NCBI GenBank assembly: GCA_964584305.1 | Contig: CAZOZL010000001.1 | Coordinates: forward strand, 186,001-250,000 | Direction of reading: 5' to 3' | DNA: 64,000 nt | Source: SB11 sp964584305 | Lineage (GTDB): Bacteria > Bacteroidota > Bacteroidia > UBA8524 | In this document: positions 36,041-45,427 of the stretch, in pieces | Layout: each line of letters begins with the position of its first letter | How positions within the stretch are numbered: position 1 is the first letter of the stretch | Program-made: the position numbers and the translations under genes | The notes under the pieces: generated by a model | What the model saw: only the letters and a program-made list of their open reading frames with translations | Database searches by the model: none | Told to the model about the DNA's origin: nothing

Positions 36041-36070
36041 CAAAAATAGTAAAGATTTGCTATGCCACAA
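36041..36070 (-). promoter_or_regulatory. Promoter of the methyltransferase gene
   Basis: On the minus strand TTG (36070-36068), 19 nt, TATTTTTG (36048-36041). Both elements fit the Bacteroidota consensus. The ATG is at 36019. Confidence 0.7.
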
Positions 36071-36253
36071 CCTATTATATTATAGAGCAATAGTTGTGAT
36101 TAAAGCAACTTCAACCACTACAAAAGATGCTTTACTATTTATTTAAGTTGCCTATCAGGAGCTGTGAAACAACAAAAAATATACCAGCAATACAATGCGC
36201 CGTTGCCTAATTTTAGGGCGTTAGATATAGTTTTATTATTTAGAATAAAGTAC

Positions 36254-36261
36254 TACCTTTG
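36254..36261 (+). promoter_or_regulatory. -7 promoter element of rimP-nusA-infB
   Basis: TACCTTTG matches the consensus exactly; the -33 region is T-rich without a G. Transcription should start near 36268, about 10 nt before the leader hairpin. Confidence 0.65.
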
Positions 36262-36276
36262 CAGGGCTTTTTATCG

Positions 36277-36304
36277 AAAAAAGGGGGCATTTGTCCCCTT
36301 TTTT
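36277..36304 (+). promoter_or_regulatory. Terminator-like hairpin in the rimP-nusA-infB leader
   Basis: AAAAAAGGGG and CCCCTTTTTT are perfect 10-bp arms around an 8-nt loop; the run of six T ends 8 nt before the rimP ATG. It has the form of an intrinsic terminator and lies between promoter and first gene, so it is a candidate attenuator. NusA is known to control its own operon through leader termination in other bacteria. Confidence 0.65.
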
Positions 36305-36312
36305 ATTGAGAT

Positions 36313-36792
36313 ATGATAAACTTAAAAGAGACCCTAAAAACATTTGCCCAAGAATACTTAGCAAATGGGGAACACTTTTTAATAGATGTAGAAAGGGCAA
36401 CAAAAAACAGCAATAAATACGCTGTTATAATAGATGGAGACAACGGTGTTTCTATTGATTTTTGCTCGAAACTAAGTCGCCATATTTCAGTAAAGGTTGA
36501 TGAAGAGATAGACGAAGATACTATTGAAGCATTTACATACGAGGTAACAACCCCAGGTGTTGATAGACCTTTGTTGCTTGAACGCCAATACCCAAAACAC
36601 TTGGGTCGAGATATAAAGTTTAAGGATAAAGAAGGCAACACAATTAAGGGAGAGTTAAAAACCATTAACAACGGTGCCATAACAGTAGATGTAGAGATAA
36701 AAGAAAAAGGAAAGAAAAAGCTAACTCACAAAGAGGAGGTTTTTCTATTACAAGAAATTAGTGAACCAACCATTATAGTCTCATTTAAATAA
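36313..36792 (+). CDS. rimP: Ribosome maturation factor RimP
   Basis: A 159-residue protein needed for 30S subunit maturation. The N-terminal alpha/beta domain (GEHFLIDVERA near residue 19) leads into the signature EVTTPGVDRPLL near residue 77, followed by the SH3-like C-terminal domain. It is the first gene of the classical rimP-nusA-infB operon. The spacing to nusA is 7 nt. Confidence 0.94.
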   Translation: MINLKETLKTFAQEYLANGEHFLIDVERATKNSNKYAVIIDGDNGVSIDFCSKLSRHISVKVDEEIDEDTIEAFTYEVTTPGVDRPLLLERQYPKHLGRDIKFKDKEGNTIKGELKTINNGAITVDVEIKEKGKKKLTHKEEVFLLQEISEPTIIVSFK

Positions 36793-36799
36793 AACAGAT

Positions 36800-38041
36800 A
36801 TGCATAGCCTTGGGTTAGTAGAATCTTTTTCTGAATTTAAAGAATTCAAAAATATAGACCGCGCAACAATGATGCGCGTGTTGGAAGACGTGTTTCGCAG
36901 TATGCTTAAAAAGAAGTATGGTACTGACGAAAATTGCGATGTTATTATAAATACCGAAAAAGGGGATTTAGAAATATGGCGCACCCGTACAATTGTTGAG
37001 GATGGAGCGGTAGAAGACCCTATTCTTGAAATTGAACTTAGCGAAGCTAAGAAAATAGAAGACGACTTTGAAGTAGGAGAAGAAGCCGTAGAAGAAGTGA
37101 AACTGGTAGATTTTGGTCGCCGTTTAATACTTACCGCCCGCCAAACGCTAATGTCGAAAATATTAGAATTAGAAAAAGAAGAGATTTTCCGTAAATATAA
37201 AGATAGAGTAGGCGAAATTGTTGTGGGTGAAGTATATCAAATTTGGAAAAAAGAATTTATGATTTTGGATGATGAAGGCAGTGAGCTTACACTTCCAAAA
37301 CCAGAAACGATAACATCAGATTTTTACAAAAAAGGAGATACCATTAGGGGCGTTATTAAATCAGTAGAAATGATTAATGGCACACCAAAAATTATACTTT
37401 CACGCACAGCACCCGAGTTTTTAGAGCGTTTGTTTGAAATGGAAGTCCCCGAAATATTAGACGGTTTAATTACCATTAAAAATATTATGCGTGAACCCGG
37501 CGAACGCGCCAAGGTTGCCGTAGAAAGTTATGACGACCGTATAGACCCAGTAGGTGCTTGTGTGGGCATGAAAGGCTCACGTATTCATGGTATAGTAAGA
37601 GAGTTGCGCAATGAAAATATTGACGTAATTAATTACACTACCAATTTACCGTTATACATTCAACGCTCACTAAGCCCCGCAAAAATATCATCTATAAAAG
37701 TAGATGAAGAGAACAACAGGGTTGCAGTATATTTAAAACCCGACCAAGTTTCGCTGGCTATTGGCAAAGGTGGACATAATATTAAACTGGCAGGGAAACT
37801 AACAGGATACGAAATTGATGTATATAGAGAAAGTGATGATACAGAAGTAGAGGAGGATATTGATTTAGAAGAATTTGCGGATGAGATAGATAGCTGGATA
37901 TTAGACGAGCTAAAAGGGATTGGGTGCGATACCGCTAAAAGCGTACTTGCATTAAGTGATGAAGACTTAGTGCGCCGTACAGAACTTGAAGAAGAAACAA
38001 TTACAGAAATAAAGCAGATACTTCAGGCTGAGTTTGAATAA
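36800..38041 (+). CDS. nusA: Transcription termination/antitermination factor NusA
   Basis: A 413-residue RNA polymerase-binding factor. It has an N-terminal RNAP-binding domain, an S1 domain around residues 130-200, KH1 and KH2 with the GMKGSRIHGIVRELRNENID stretch near residue 255 and SLAIGKGGHNIKLA near residue 315, and a short C-terminal helix-hairpin-helix region. The E. coli-type second acidic repeat is absent, as is usual outside Proteobacteria. It lies between rimP and infB and may regulate the operon through the leader hairpin at 36277. Confidence 0.96.
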   Translation: MHSLGLVESFSEFKEFKNIDRATMMRVLEDVFRSMLKKKYGTDENCDVIINTEKGDLEIWRTRTIVEDGAVEDPILEIELSEAKKIEDDFEVGEEAVEEVKLVDFGRRLILTARQTLMSKILELEKEEIFRKYKDRVGEIVVGEVYQIWKKEFMILDDEGSELTLPKPETITSDFYKKGDTIRGVIKSVEMINGTPKIILSRTAPEFLERLFEMEVPEILDGLITIKNIMREPGERAKVAVESYDDRIDPVGACVGMKGSRIHGIVRELRNENIDVINYTTNLPLYIQRSLSPAKISSIKVDEENNRVAVYLKPDQVSLAIGKGGHNIKLAGKLTGYEIDVYRESDDTEVEEDIDLEEFADEIDSWILDELKGIGCDTAKSVLALSDEDLVRRTELEEETITEIKQILQAEFE

Positions 38042-38102
38042 AACTCGTAGTATCGGCTGTTTTTTTTGCGCTTTGCGCTTATTTTTGTACATATTAATAT
38101 AA

Positions 38103-41015
38103 ATGACGGAGAAAGTTAAAACATACCGTATCAAGTCTGTTGCCACCGAAATGGGGGTAGGTGTCCAAACTATTGCCGAAGAGTTAAATAAAAATGGCTT
38201 TGAGGTAGATTCTAAACCTACGACCAAAATTTCGGAAGAGATGTATCAATTGCTACTTAAAGAATTTAAGTCAGACAAAGAAGCAAGAGAAGAGGCAAAG
38301 CAACTGGTACGCACTAAAAAAGAAGCAGTAGAAAAAATTGAAAAAGAAGAAAAAATAGACGAAAAAATTGAGGAAGAAGACACCGTACTTATAAGCACAC
38401 CAGGCATATCAAATGCTCCACAAATTGTAGAGCCTGAGCCCAAAAAAGAGCCACCAGTACCCGTAGTAAAAGAAGAGCCACCCACTATTGAGGAGAAAAA
38501 GGAAACACCAAAAGTAGAAGAAAAAGAAACCCATAAAAAGGTAGAAAGAAAAGTAACCCTTAGCGGGACAAAAGTGGTAAAAACAATTGATTTAGATAAA
38601 TTAAACGCTAAACCAATTAAAAAAGAAGAACCCAAAAAAGAGCCGCCAGTACCCGTAGTTAAGGTAAAAGAAGAGAAAAAAGAAGAACCGAAGGCTAAAG
38701 AACAACCCAAACCTGAAGTAAAAAAAGAAGAGCCACCCACTATTGAGGAAAAAAAAGAAACTTCAAAAGCAGAAATACCTAAAACTCCAGAGCCAACGGC
38801 TGATGCAAAAGAAGAAGACATTATAAAACCAAAACTTGAAAAACTACAAGGATTAAAAGTTTTAGGCAAAATAGAACTTCCTAAAAGGGAAGCCCCTAAG
38901 AAAAGACCTGTGGCATCATCAGACGGTGATGGTATTAAGAAAAAACGGAAACGGAAAATAACCACCGTTACCAGTAGCGACAAGCCTAATGTATCAAAAG
39001 ATGGTAAGCCACTAACAAATAACCGAAACGGCAAACCTACTGATAACAATAGAAGAGGAACAGGAGGGATAGGACGAAGAGGCAGAGATACAGGCAATAA
39101 AGAAATTAGCCAAAAAGAAATTCAGGATAAGCTGAAACAAACACTTGCCCGCATAAACCCAGGAAGAGGTGCAGGTGGTTCTCAACGATATAAAAACCGC
39201 CGCCAAAAACGTGACCAACACGCGCAAAACCGTGAGGATGCGATAATGGATAAAGAGGCAGAACAAAAAGTATTAAAAGTTACTGAGTTTGTTACGGCTA
39301 ATGAGTTGGGAAAACTCATGGATAAACCTATTAACGATATTATCACGGCTTGCTTTTCATTGGGTATGATGGTGTCTATAAATCAACGATTAGATGCCGA
39401 AACAATTACCATAGTAGCTGATGAGTTTGGATACTCCGTTCAGTTTGTTGGAGTAGAAATTCAAGAAACAATAGAAGAGGAAGAAGACAAGCCTGAAGAT
39501 TTATTACCCCGTGCGCCAATAGTTACCGTTATGGGACACGTTGACCATGGTAAAACATCATTATTAGACTATGTGCGTGATGCAAACATAGTAGCTGGTG
39601 AAGCAGGAGGAATAACCCAGCATATTGGTGCATACGAAGTAACCCTTAAAAACGGGCGACAAATAACCTTTTTAGATACACCAGGACACGAAGCATTTAC
39701 CGCAATGCGTGCAAGGGGAGCAAAACTTACTGATATTGCCATTATAGTAATTGCTGCTGATGATAATGTGATGCCACAAACCAAAGAAGCAATAAGCCAT
39801 GCACAAGCAGCAGGTGTACCCATGATATTTGCCTTTAACAAAATTGACAAGGATGGCGCAAATGCAGATAAAATTCGAGAAGAATTATCGGCTATGAATA
39901 TACTGGTTGAAGAGTGGAGTGGTAAATACCAAACACAAGAAATTTCAGCCAAAAAAGGGATAAATATTGACGAACTTTTAGAGAAAGTAGTTTTAGAGAC
40001 GGATATACTCGAACTAAAAGTGAACCCAAATAAGCGGGCTAAAGGCTCGGTAATAGAAGCCCGTATGGATAAAGGGCGGGGTATTGTTACTACCCTTATG
40101 GTGCAAGAGGGAACCCTCAGAATGGGAGATGCAATGGTAGCAGGCGCAATGTTTGGCAGGGTAAAAGCCATGTTTAATGAGCGTGGGCAAAAAATTGAAG
40201 AAGCAGGACCATCAACACCAGTATCAGTATTAGGTTTTTCTTCACCCCCACAAGCGGGGGAATTGTTTAATGTAATGGCTACTGAAGCCGAAGCCAAAGA
40301 AATAGCTACCAAGCGTACACAATTAATACGCGAGCAAGGGCTTAGAACCAAGAAACACATTACACTTGATGAAATAGGCAGACGCTTGGCAATAGGCAAC
40401 TTTAAAGAGCTTAACGTTATTGTAAAAGCAGATGTGGATGGGTCATCAGAAGCATTAGCCGATTCATTACTAAAACTATCTACCGAAGAGGTACAGGTAA
40501 ATGTAATACACAAAGGGGTAGGGCAAATATCTGAAAGCGATATAATGCTTGCAGCCGCATCTGATGCTATAATTATAGGGTTTCAAGTTCGCCCGTCAGT
40601 ACAAGCAAGACGCTTGGCAGAAAATGAAGACATAGAAATTAAACTATACTCAATTATTTATAGCGCAATTGATGAGATTAAATCAGCAATTGAAGGGTTA
40701 TTAGAACCTAAGATAGAGGAGAAAGTAGTGTGTAACGTAAATGTGCGTGAAGTATTTAAAATTACTAAAGTAGGTACAATAGCAGGTTGTATGGTTACCG
40801 AGGGTAAAATTACCCGTAACACCAAAATAAGAATTATTCGTGATGGAGTAGTGGTTCATACAGGCGTTATTGAAGCCTTGAAACGCTTTAAAGACGACGT
40901 GAAAGAAGTAGGCAACGGCTACGAGTGTGGTATAAGAATAAAAGGCTTTAGCGATATACAAGAAGGCGATAATATAGAAGGCTTTGAAGAGGTAGAAGTG
41001 AAACGAAAACTATAA
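38103..41015 (+). CDS. infB: Translation initiation factor IF-2
   Basis: A 970-residue GTPase that brings initiator tRNA to the ribosome. The N-terminal helix-turn-helix domain (residues 1-60) is followed by a 280-residue Lys/Glu/Pro-rich linker with repeated KEEPPTIEEKKE blocks. The G domain starts near residue 475 with GHVDHGKTS (G1), then DTPGHEAF (G3) and NKID (G4). Domains II-IV follow. The linker is much longer than average and full of short internal repeats. The gene ends at a strong terminator (41037-41064). Confidence 0.97.
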   Translation: MTEKVKTYRIKSVATEMGVGVQTIAEELNKNGFEVDSKPTTKISEEMYQLLLKEFKSDKEAREEAKQLVRTKKEAVEKIEKEEKIDEKIEEEDTVLISTPGISNAPQIVEPEPKKEPPVPVVKEEPPTIEEKKETPKVEEKETHKKVERKVTLSGTKVVKTIDLDKLNAKPIKKEEPKKEPPVPVVKVKEEKKEEPKAKEQPKPEVKKEEPPTIEEKKETSKAEIPKTPEPTADAKEEDIIKPKLEKLQGLKVLGKIELPKREAPKKRPVASSDGDGIKKKRKRKITTVTSSDKPNVSKDGKPLTNNRNGKPTDNNRRGTGGIGRRGRDTGNKEISQKEIQDKLKQTLARINPGRGAGGSQRYKNRRQKRDQHAQNREDAIMDKEAEQKVLKVTEFVTANELGKLMDKPINDIITACFSLGMMVSINQRLDAETITIVADEFGYSVQFVGVEIQETIEEEEDKPEDLLPRAPIVTVMGHVDHGKTSLLDYVRDANIVAGEAGGITQHIGAYEVTLKNGRQITFLDTPGHEAFTAMRARGAKLTDIAIIVIAADDNVMPQTKEAISHAQAAGVPMIFAFNKIDKDGANADKIREELSAMNILVEEWSGKYQTQEISAKKGINIDELLEKVVLETDILELKVNPNKRAKGSVIEARMDKGRGIVTTLMVQEGTLRMGDAMVAGAMFGRVKAMFNERGQKIEEAGPSTPVSVLGFSSPPQAGELFNVMATEAEAKEIATKRTQLIREQGLRTKKHITLDEIGRRLAIGNFKELNVIVKADVDGSSEALADSLLKLSTEEVQVNVIHKGVGQISESDIMLAAASDAIIIGFQVRPSVQARRLAENEDIEIKLYSIIYSAIDEIKSAIEGLLEPKIEEKVVCNVNVREVFKITKVGTIAGCMVTEGKITRNTKIRIIRDGVVVHTGVIEALKRFKDDVKEVGNGYECGIRIKGFSDIQEGDNIEGFEEVEVKRKL

Positions 41016-41036
41016 AAAACAGTATTTTTAAATGAT

Positions 41037-41064
41037 AAAAGGCAGCTATTAGCTGCCTTTTTTT
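41037..41064 (+). terminator. Rho-independent terminator of rimP-nusA-infB
   Basis: AAAAGGCAGCT and AGCTGCCTTTT form an 11-bp stem around ATT, followed by more T, 22 bp after the infB stop. Confidence 0.92.
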
Positions 41065-41098
41065 GTTTATATTTATCACAAAAAAAACCTTACCATTA

Positions 41099-42685
41099 AT
41101 GCCCAACTCACAAATTTTTCTTGAAACCATACAAAGCGGCTACAATTTTAAAGGAGAATGTATAACACTGGGTGGTGGAATGCTTAATGGAGAAACCATT
41201 GAGGGCGCAACCGTAAAAGTACCGCTAAAAACCCTTAACCGCCACGGGCTTATAGCAGGCGCAACAGGAACGGGAAAAACAAAAACCCTGCAAGTAATTT
41301 CTGAACACCTTAGCCAAGCGGGTGTCCCCGTATTGCTAATGGATATTAAGGGAGATTTGAGCGGCTTGGCAAAAGCAGGCAAAACACACCCAAAAATTGA
41401 TGAGCGAGACCAAAAAATAGGCGTTAAAACAGCATTTAAAGGGTTTCCCGTAGAACTATTGACCTTAACAGGTAAAAACGGCGCACAATTGCGGGCTACA
41501 GTGTCGGAATTTGGGGCTGTTTTATTCAGTAAAATATTGGGTTTAAACAATACGCAAGCCAGTATCATGTCTATCCTGTTTAAGTATTGTGATGATAAGC
41601 AAATGCCTTTATTAGATTTAAAGGATGTGAAAAAGGTATTGCAGTACAGCCAAAGCGAGGGGAAGAAAGAAATACAAAAAGAGTATGGGCAAATAGCCTC
41701 TTCATCAGTATCAGCCATAATGCGTAATATTATTGATTTAGAGCAGCAAGGGGCAGATATATTTTTTGGCGAACTATCGTTTGATATAGATGATTTAATG
41801 CTAACCAACCGTAACGGAAACGGGCAAATATCAATTATCCGCTTGGATGATATACAAGATAAGCCCCGTTTATTCAGCACTTTTATGCTGTGTCTTTTGG
41901 CAGAAATTTACACTACTTTGCCAGAAGCAGGCGATATGGATAAACCTAAATTAGTAGTTTTTATTGACGAAGCCCATTTAGTGTTTAAAGAAGCCAGCAA
42001 AGCACTGCAAGACCAGCTGGAGGCGATAATAAAACTAATACGCTCAAAAGGAGTAGGGATATTTTTTTGTACCCAAAACCCTGATGATATTCCTGCCGAT
42101 ATACTGGGGCAACTGGGCTTAAAAGTGCAACACGCACTGCGGGCATTTACCGCACGAGACAGAAAAGCCATAAAACAGGCAGCAGAAAATTATCCCGAAA
42201 CAGATTTTTATGAAACCGAAGATACGCTAACCCAATTAGGTATAGGCGAGGCGTTCGTTACTGTATTAAACGAAAAAGGCATACCCACGCCATTGGTGGC
42301 TACATTGCTGCGTGCGCCTATGAGCCGTATGGGTATTTTAAGTGAAGAAGAGATTGATGAGCAGGTATTTGCCTCTGTTTTAGCCGAAAAATACAATAAA
42401 GAAATAGACCGTGAAAGTGCCTATGAACTACTAAACGGAAAAATTGCAGAAGCACAAAGCGCAGAGGTGCAAGAAGAACTAAAGCAACAAGAGGCAATGG
42501 TGAGTAAGCGTAGGCAAAAAAACGAGCCTTCGCTACTTGAAACATTGAGTAAAAACACGATGGTACGTCAAGTAGGCAATACCTTGCTTAGAGAAATAAC
42601 ACGAGGTATTTTTGGCATACTGGGTCTTGGTGGTAGTTCACGTAGGAAAACAACACGCAAGCGCACCTCGAAAAGAAGGCGGTAA
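41099..42685 (+). CDS. HerA-like helicase/ATPase (DUF853 family)
   Basis: A 528-residue FtsK/HerA-superfamily ATPase. Walker A is GATGTGKT near residues 52-59, Walker B is LVVFIDEAH near residue 285, and FFCTQNP near residue 324 resembles the sensor motif. It matches the DUF853 (YjgR-like) family. The C-terminus is very basic (RRKTTRKRTSKRRR), consistent with DNA binding. The start at 41099 is chosen because an earlier TTG at 41063 lies in the infB terminator. No nuclease partner (NurA) or SIR2 gene is next to it, so a defence role is not indicated; housekeeping function unknown. Confidence 0.85.
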   Translation: MPNSQIFLETIQSGYNFKGECITLGGGMLNGETIEGATVKVPLKTLNRHGLIAGATGTGKTKTLQVISEHLSQAGVPVLLMDIKGDLSGLAKAGKTHPKIDERDQKIGVKTAFKGFPVELLTLTGKNGAQLRATVSEFGAVLFSKILGLNNTQASIMSILFKYCDDKQMPLLDLKDVKKVLQYSQSEGKKEIQKEYGQIASSSVSAIMRNIIDLEQQGADIFFGELSFDIDDLMLTNRNGNGQISIIRLDDIQDKPRLFSTFMLCLLAEIYTTLPEAGDMDKPKLVVFIDEAHLVFKEASKALQDQLEAIIKLIRSKGVGIFFCTQNPDDIPADILGQLGLKVQHALRAFTARDRKAIKQAAENYPETDFYETEDTLTQLGIGEAFVTVLNEKGIPTPLVATLLRAPMSRMGILSEEEIDEQVFASVLAEKYNKEIDRESAYELLNGKIAEAQSAEVQEELKQQEAMVSKRRQKNEPSLLETLSKNTMVRQVGNTLLREITRGIFGILGLGGSSRRKTTRKRTSKRRR

Positions 42686-42692
42686 TACGCCC

Positions 42693-43010
42693 TTAATTTG
42701 CCGCTAAGTTGTGTACATTATACATGGTTTTGCCATTATAGGCTTCAATACCATTGGTTTTTAATATTCTGGCGGCAGCAGCACTACGCATACCCGAAGC
42801 ACAGTATACTACTATGGGGCTATTATAAGCACTAATTTTTTTAATGCTTGCGGCTACCTTGTCAAGCGGAATATTTATTGCGTCATCATAATGCCCGCCT
42901 TTAAACTCACCAGTGGTGCGCACATCAATTATTTTAGCACCATTCTGAATAGCGTGCTTTAATGCCTCGCGTTTCTTTTTTCCGTTAAATAATAAATCGA
43001 GTAATCCCAT
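42693..43010 (-). CDS. Single-domain rhodanese-like protein
   Basis: A 105-residue rhodanese domain with the active-site loop YCASGMRSA and catalytic Cys70, and the DVRTTGEFKGGHYDDAINIP motif near residue 29. Such proteins carry persulfide sulfur. It lies 2 nt after the gpsA stop, so they are co-transcribed. No export signal. Confidence 0.88.
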   Translation of the reverse strand: MGLLDLLFNGKKKREALKHAIQNGAKIIDVRTTGEFKGGHYDDAINIPLDKVAASIKKISAYNSPIVVYCASGMRSAAAARILKTNGIEAYNGKTMYNVHNLAAN

Positions 43011-43012
43011 AT

Positions 43013-44011
43013 TTAAATAAAATTTTCTGCCAAGTTTCTTATTTCTGTTGAGGCAGTTTTCTTTTCGTATAAAATTTGATATAATGTATAAAGCATTGGC
43101 ATTTCATAGTCTAATTCTTTGCATATCTTATACATACTTTTTGTTGCGTAATAGCCTTCGGCAATCATTTTCATTTCCAACTGTGCCGATTTAACACTGT
43201 AGCCTTTGCCTATCATGTTGCCAAAAGTGCGGTTACGGCTAAACTGTGAATAGGCGGTTACTAAAAGGTCTCCCAAGTAAGGGCTTTGCTCTATATGGCG
43301 GTTACGGTTGCCCACATGGTCAAGAAAATTTTTCATCTCTTCCATAGCGTTGGTAATAAGTACCGCCTGAAAATTATCGCCATAGCCCAAGCCATGACAA
43401 ATACCCGCCATTATCGAGTAAATATTTTTTAATATCGAAGCATATTCTATGCCTATTAAGTCATTACTAACCGTGGTTTTTATGTACCTAATAGTGAGGT
43501 AATCAGCAATTTGTTGTGCATTTTTTTTCGACTCCCCTGCAATGGTTAAATAGCTTAATTTTTCAAGCGCAACCTCTTCGGCATGGCAAGGTCCTGCAAT
43601 TACAATATTTCTCTTTTCGGGTACATTAAAATGTTCACGAAAATAATCGTTTAGTACTTGGTGCGTTTGCGGCACTACACCCTTTACTGCCGATACTAAT
43701 AGTTTATCTTGCAAAGCATCTTTAGGGAGCTGGCTAAAAGTATCGTACACAAAAGCCGAGGGGATAGCCGTTATCAATACATCAGCAGCACTCACAACAG
43801 CAGCAAAATCAGCACTAATCTCTATTTTTTCAATAGGGATAGTAACGGAGTTTAAATAGTTGGGGTTATGCCTATGGGTTTTAATATAGTTGATGTTTTC
43901 TTGGCTGCGAAGCCACCAAAGTAAATCAACTTGATTATCGTGGTATTTATCGGATAAGATTTTTATAATAGCGGTAGCCCAACTGCCCCCGCCTACAACA
44001 GCTACTTTCAT
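43013..44011 (-). CDS. gpsA: NAD(P)H-dependent glycerol-3-phosphate dehydrogenase
   Basis: A 332-residue enzyme making sn-glycerol-3-phosphate for phospholipids. The NAD-binding GGGSWATA is at residues 7-14. The catalytic lysines are seen as Lys110 (VSAVKG) and Lys195 (SILKNIYSIMAG), and the GLGYGDNF...LITNAMEEM region near residues 208-226 fits. Normal length. It follows the efflux adaptor gene by 48 bp. Confidence 0.94.
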   Translation of the reverse strand: MKVAVVGGGSWATAIIKILSDKYHDNQVDLLWWLRSQENINYIKTHRHNPNYLNSVTIPIEKIEISADFAAVVSAADVLITAIPSAFVYDTFSQLPKDALQDKLLVSAVKGVVPQTHQVLNDYFREHFNVPEKRNIVIAGPCHAEEVALEKLSYLTIAGESKKNAQQIADYLTIRYIKTTVSNDLIGIEYASILKNIYSIMAGICHGLGYGDNFQAVLITNAMEEMKNFLDHVGNRNRHIEQSPYLGDLLVTAYSQFSRNRTFGNMIGKGYSVKSAQLEMKMIAEGYYATKSMYKICKELDYEMPMLYTLYQILYEKKTASTEIRNLAENFI

Positions 44012-44059
44012 TCCTTCAGTTTTTTTAGGTTGGAGGGCAAAAGTAAGGTTTTTTAATTA

Positions 44060-45427
44060 CTACTTCTTTTTCCTGTTAAATAGTTTGTCCTTATCTGTTA
44101 CTTCTACTTCTGTGCCGTCCTTAAGCGACTTTGAAATAGCACTATAAGGGCTTACTACAACTTTGTCGCCTTTTTTAATCCCTTTTTTTATTTCAATATA
44201 CTTGCTGTCTTGTATTCCTGTTTCTACCTCAATCATTTTCACTTTACCATCGCTAACCACAAAAACAACTTCTTTTTTCTCTTCTTTATCCTCCTCCTTT
44301 TCACTTAATTTTGAGTTCTCTTCCTCCTCGTCCGATGTTTCTTTTTTGCCTTTTTCCTTCTCCTTTTTTGGCATTCTTGTGGTTACCGCTTCAATAGGGA
44401 TGGTTAAAATCCCTTTTTTCAGATGTGTCTCAATATCAGCAGTACCTGACATCCCTGGGCGAAAGGGCGATAATTTCTCGCTCATCCCTTCCATCAGTTC
44501 TGCATACGAGTGCCGTAGAATACGGATTTTCACTTCAAAATTTGTTACCTCATCCGTACTAACAGCGTTAGAAGCAGTAGCCGAGTTTGCAACTTCCTTC
44601 ACCACCCCTTTAAATTTTTTCCCAGGGTAGGCATCTACTTCAACAATGGCAGTATCACCAATAGAAACACGTATTATATCGTTTTCGCTCACATCTACCT
44701 GCATTTCCATTTGGCTGAGGTCTGCTATGCGTAAAAGCTCTGTACCTGCCATTGTTGCTGTCCCTACCACTCGCTCGCCTTTTTTAACATTTAGTCGCGA
44801 GATAATACCGTCCATTGAAGCATAAATTTCTGTACGCAAAAGGTTTTTACTGCTTTGTTCTAATAATGCTTCGGCTGATTGTATTGAATATCTTGAAGCG
44901 TTTACTGTTGCTTTTGCCGCATCTATATCTTTAAGGGCTGCCTCGTACACGCTTTTAGCCGTCTCAAATTCAGCATCTGATATTACTTTATCGGTATATA
45001 GTTTTTTATTCCTTTTATAGGCGGGTGCAAGTTCGGCTTTTAGCCGTGCTTCAAGCTGTGCTAAACGTGCTTTTGCGTTTTCTAAGTTTGCTTTAGCATT
45101 GTTTAGGTTTGCACGGGTTCGGTCTAAATCGCTTTCTAAAAGGTCGGGATTAATACGTAAAAGCAACTGCCCTTTTTTAACACTATCGCCTTCTTTTACC
45201 AAAAGGGAAATTATCTCTCCCGATACTTCGGGCGCAATTTTCACCTCAATTTCAGGCTGTATTTTACCGTTAGAGTTCACTGTTTCTGTAATATCTCTAT
45301 TTTTGGCTTTTTCTATGGCAACTTTACGTTTAGTCTCTTTTCCACTAAAAACAGCGGCAATTATGGCTACTAAAACTACAAGTATTAGTACCCAATAGTA
45401 CCATGCCAGTTTAAATTTCTTTTTCAT
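44060..45427 (-). CDS. Efflux/secretion periplasmic adaptor (HlyD/RND MFP family)
   Basis: A 455-residue adaptor. It has an N-terminal membrane anchor (residues about 9-25), the first half of a lipoyl domain (GEIISLLVKEGDSVKKGQLL near residue 62), a long coiled-coil hairpin (about 90-190), and beta-barrel domains (TAIVEVDAYPGKKFKG). An unusual Lys/Glu-rich charged insert of about 35 residues lies near residues 345-380. The ATG at 45427 overlaps the tolC-like stop by one base (TGATG). No inner-membrane pump gene accompanies the pair. Confidence 0.88.
   Translation of the reverse strand: MKKKFKLAWYYWVLILVVLVAIIAAVFSGKETKRKVAIEKAKNRDITETVNSNGKIQPEIEVKIAPEVSGEIISLLVKEGDSVKKGQLLLRINPDLLESDLDRTRANLNNAKANLENAKARLAQLEARLKAELAPAYKRNKKLYTDKVISDAEFETAKSVYEAALKDIDAAKATVNASRYSIQSAEALLEQSSKNLLRTEIYASMDGIISRLNVKKGERVVGTATMAGTELLRIADLSQMEMQVDVSENDIIRVSIGDTAIVEVDAYPGKKFKGVVKEVANSATASNAVSTDEVTNFEVKIRILRHSYAELMEGMSEKLSPFRPGMSGTADIETHLKKGILTIPIEAVTTRMPKKEKEKGKKETSDEEEENSKLSEKEEDKEEKKEVVFVVSDGKVKMIEVETGIQDSKYIEIKKGIKKGDKVVVSPYSAISKSLKDGTEVEVTDKDKLFNRKKK

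Noticed and set aside
38246..39097. Long minus-strand frame opposite the infB linker
   Set aside because: It is the antisense of the repetitive Lys/Glu/Pro linker of IF-2 and has no independent signal.
41099..42685. HerA-like ATPase as part of a defence island
   Set aside because: No NurA, SIR2, nuclease or other defence gene is adjacent, and it follows a housekeeping operon.
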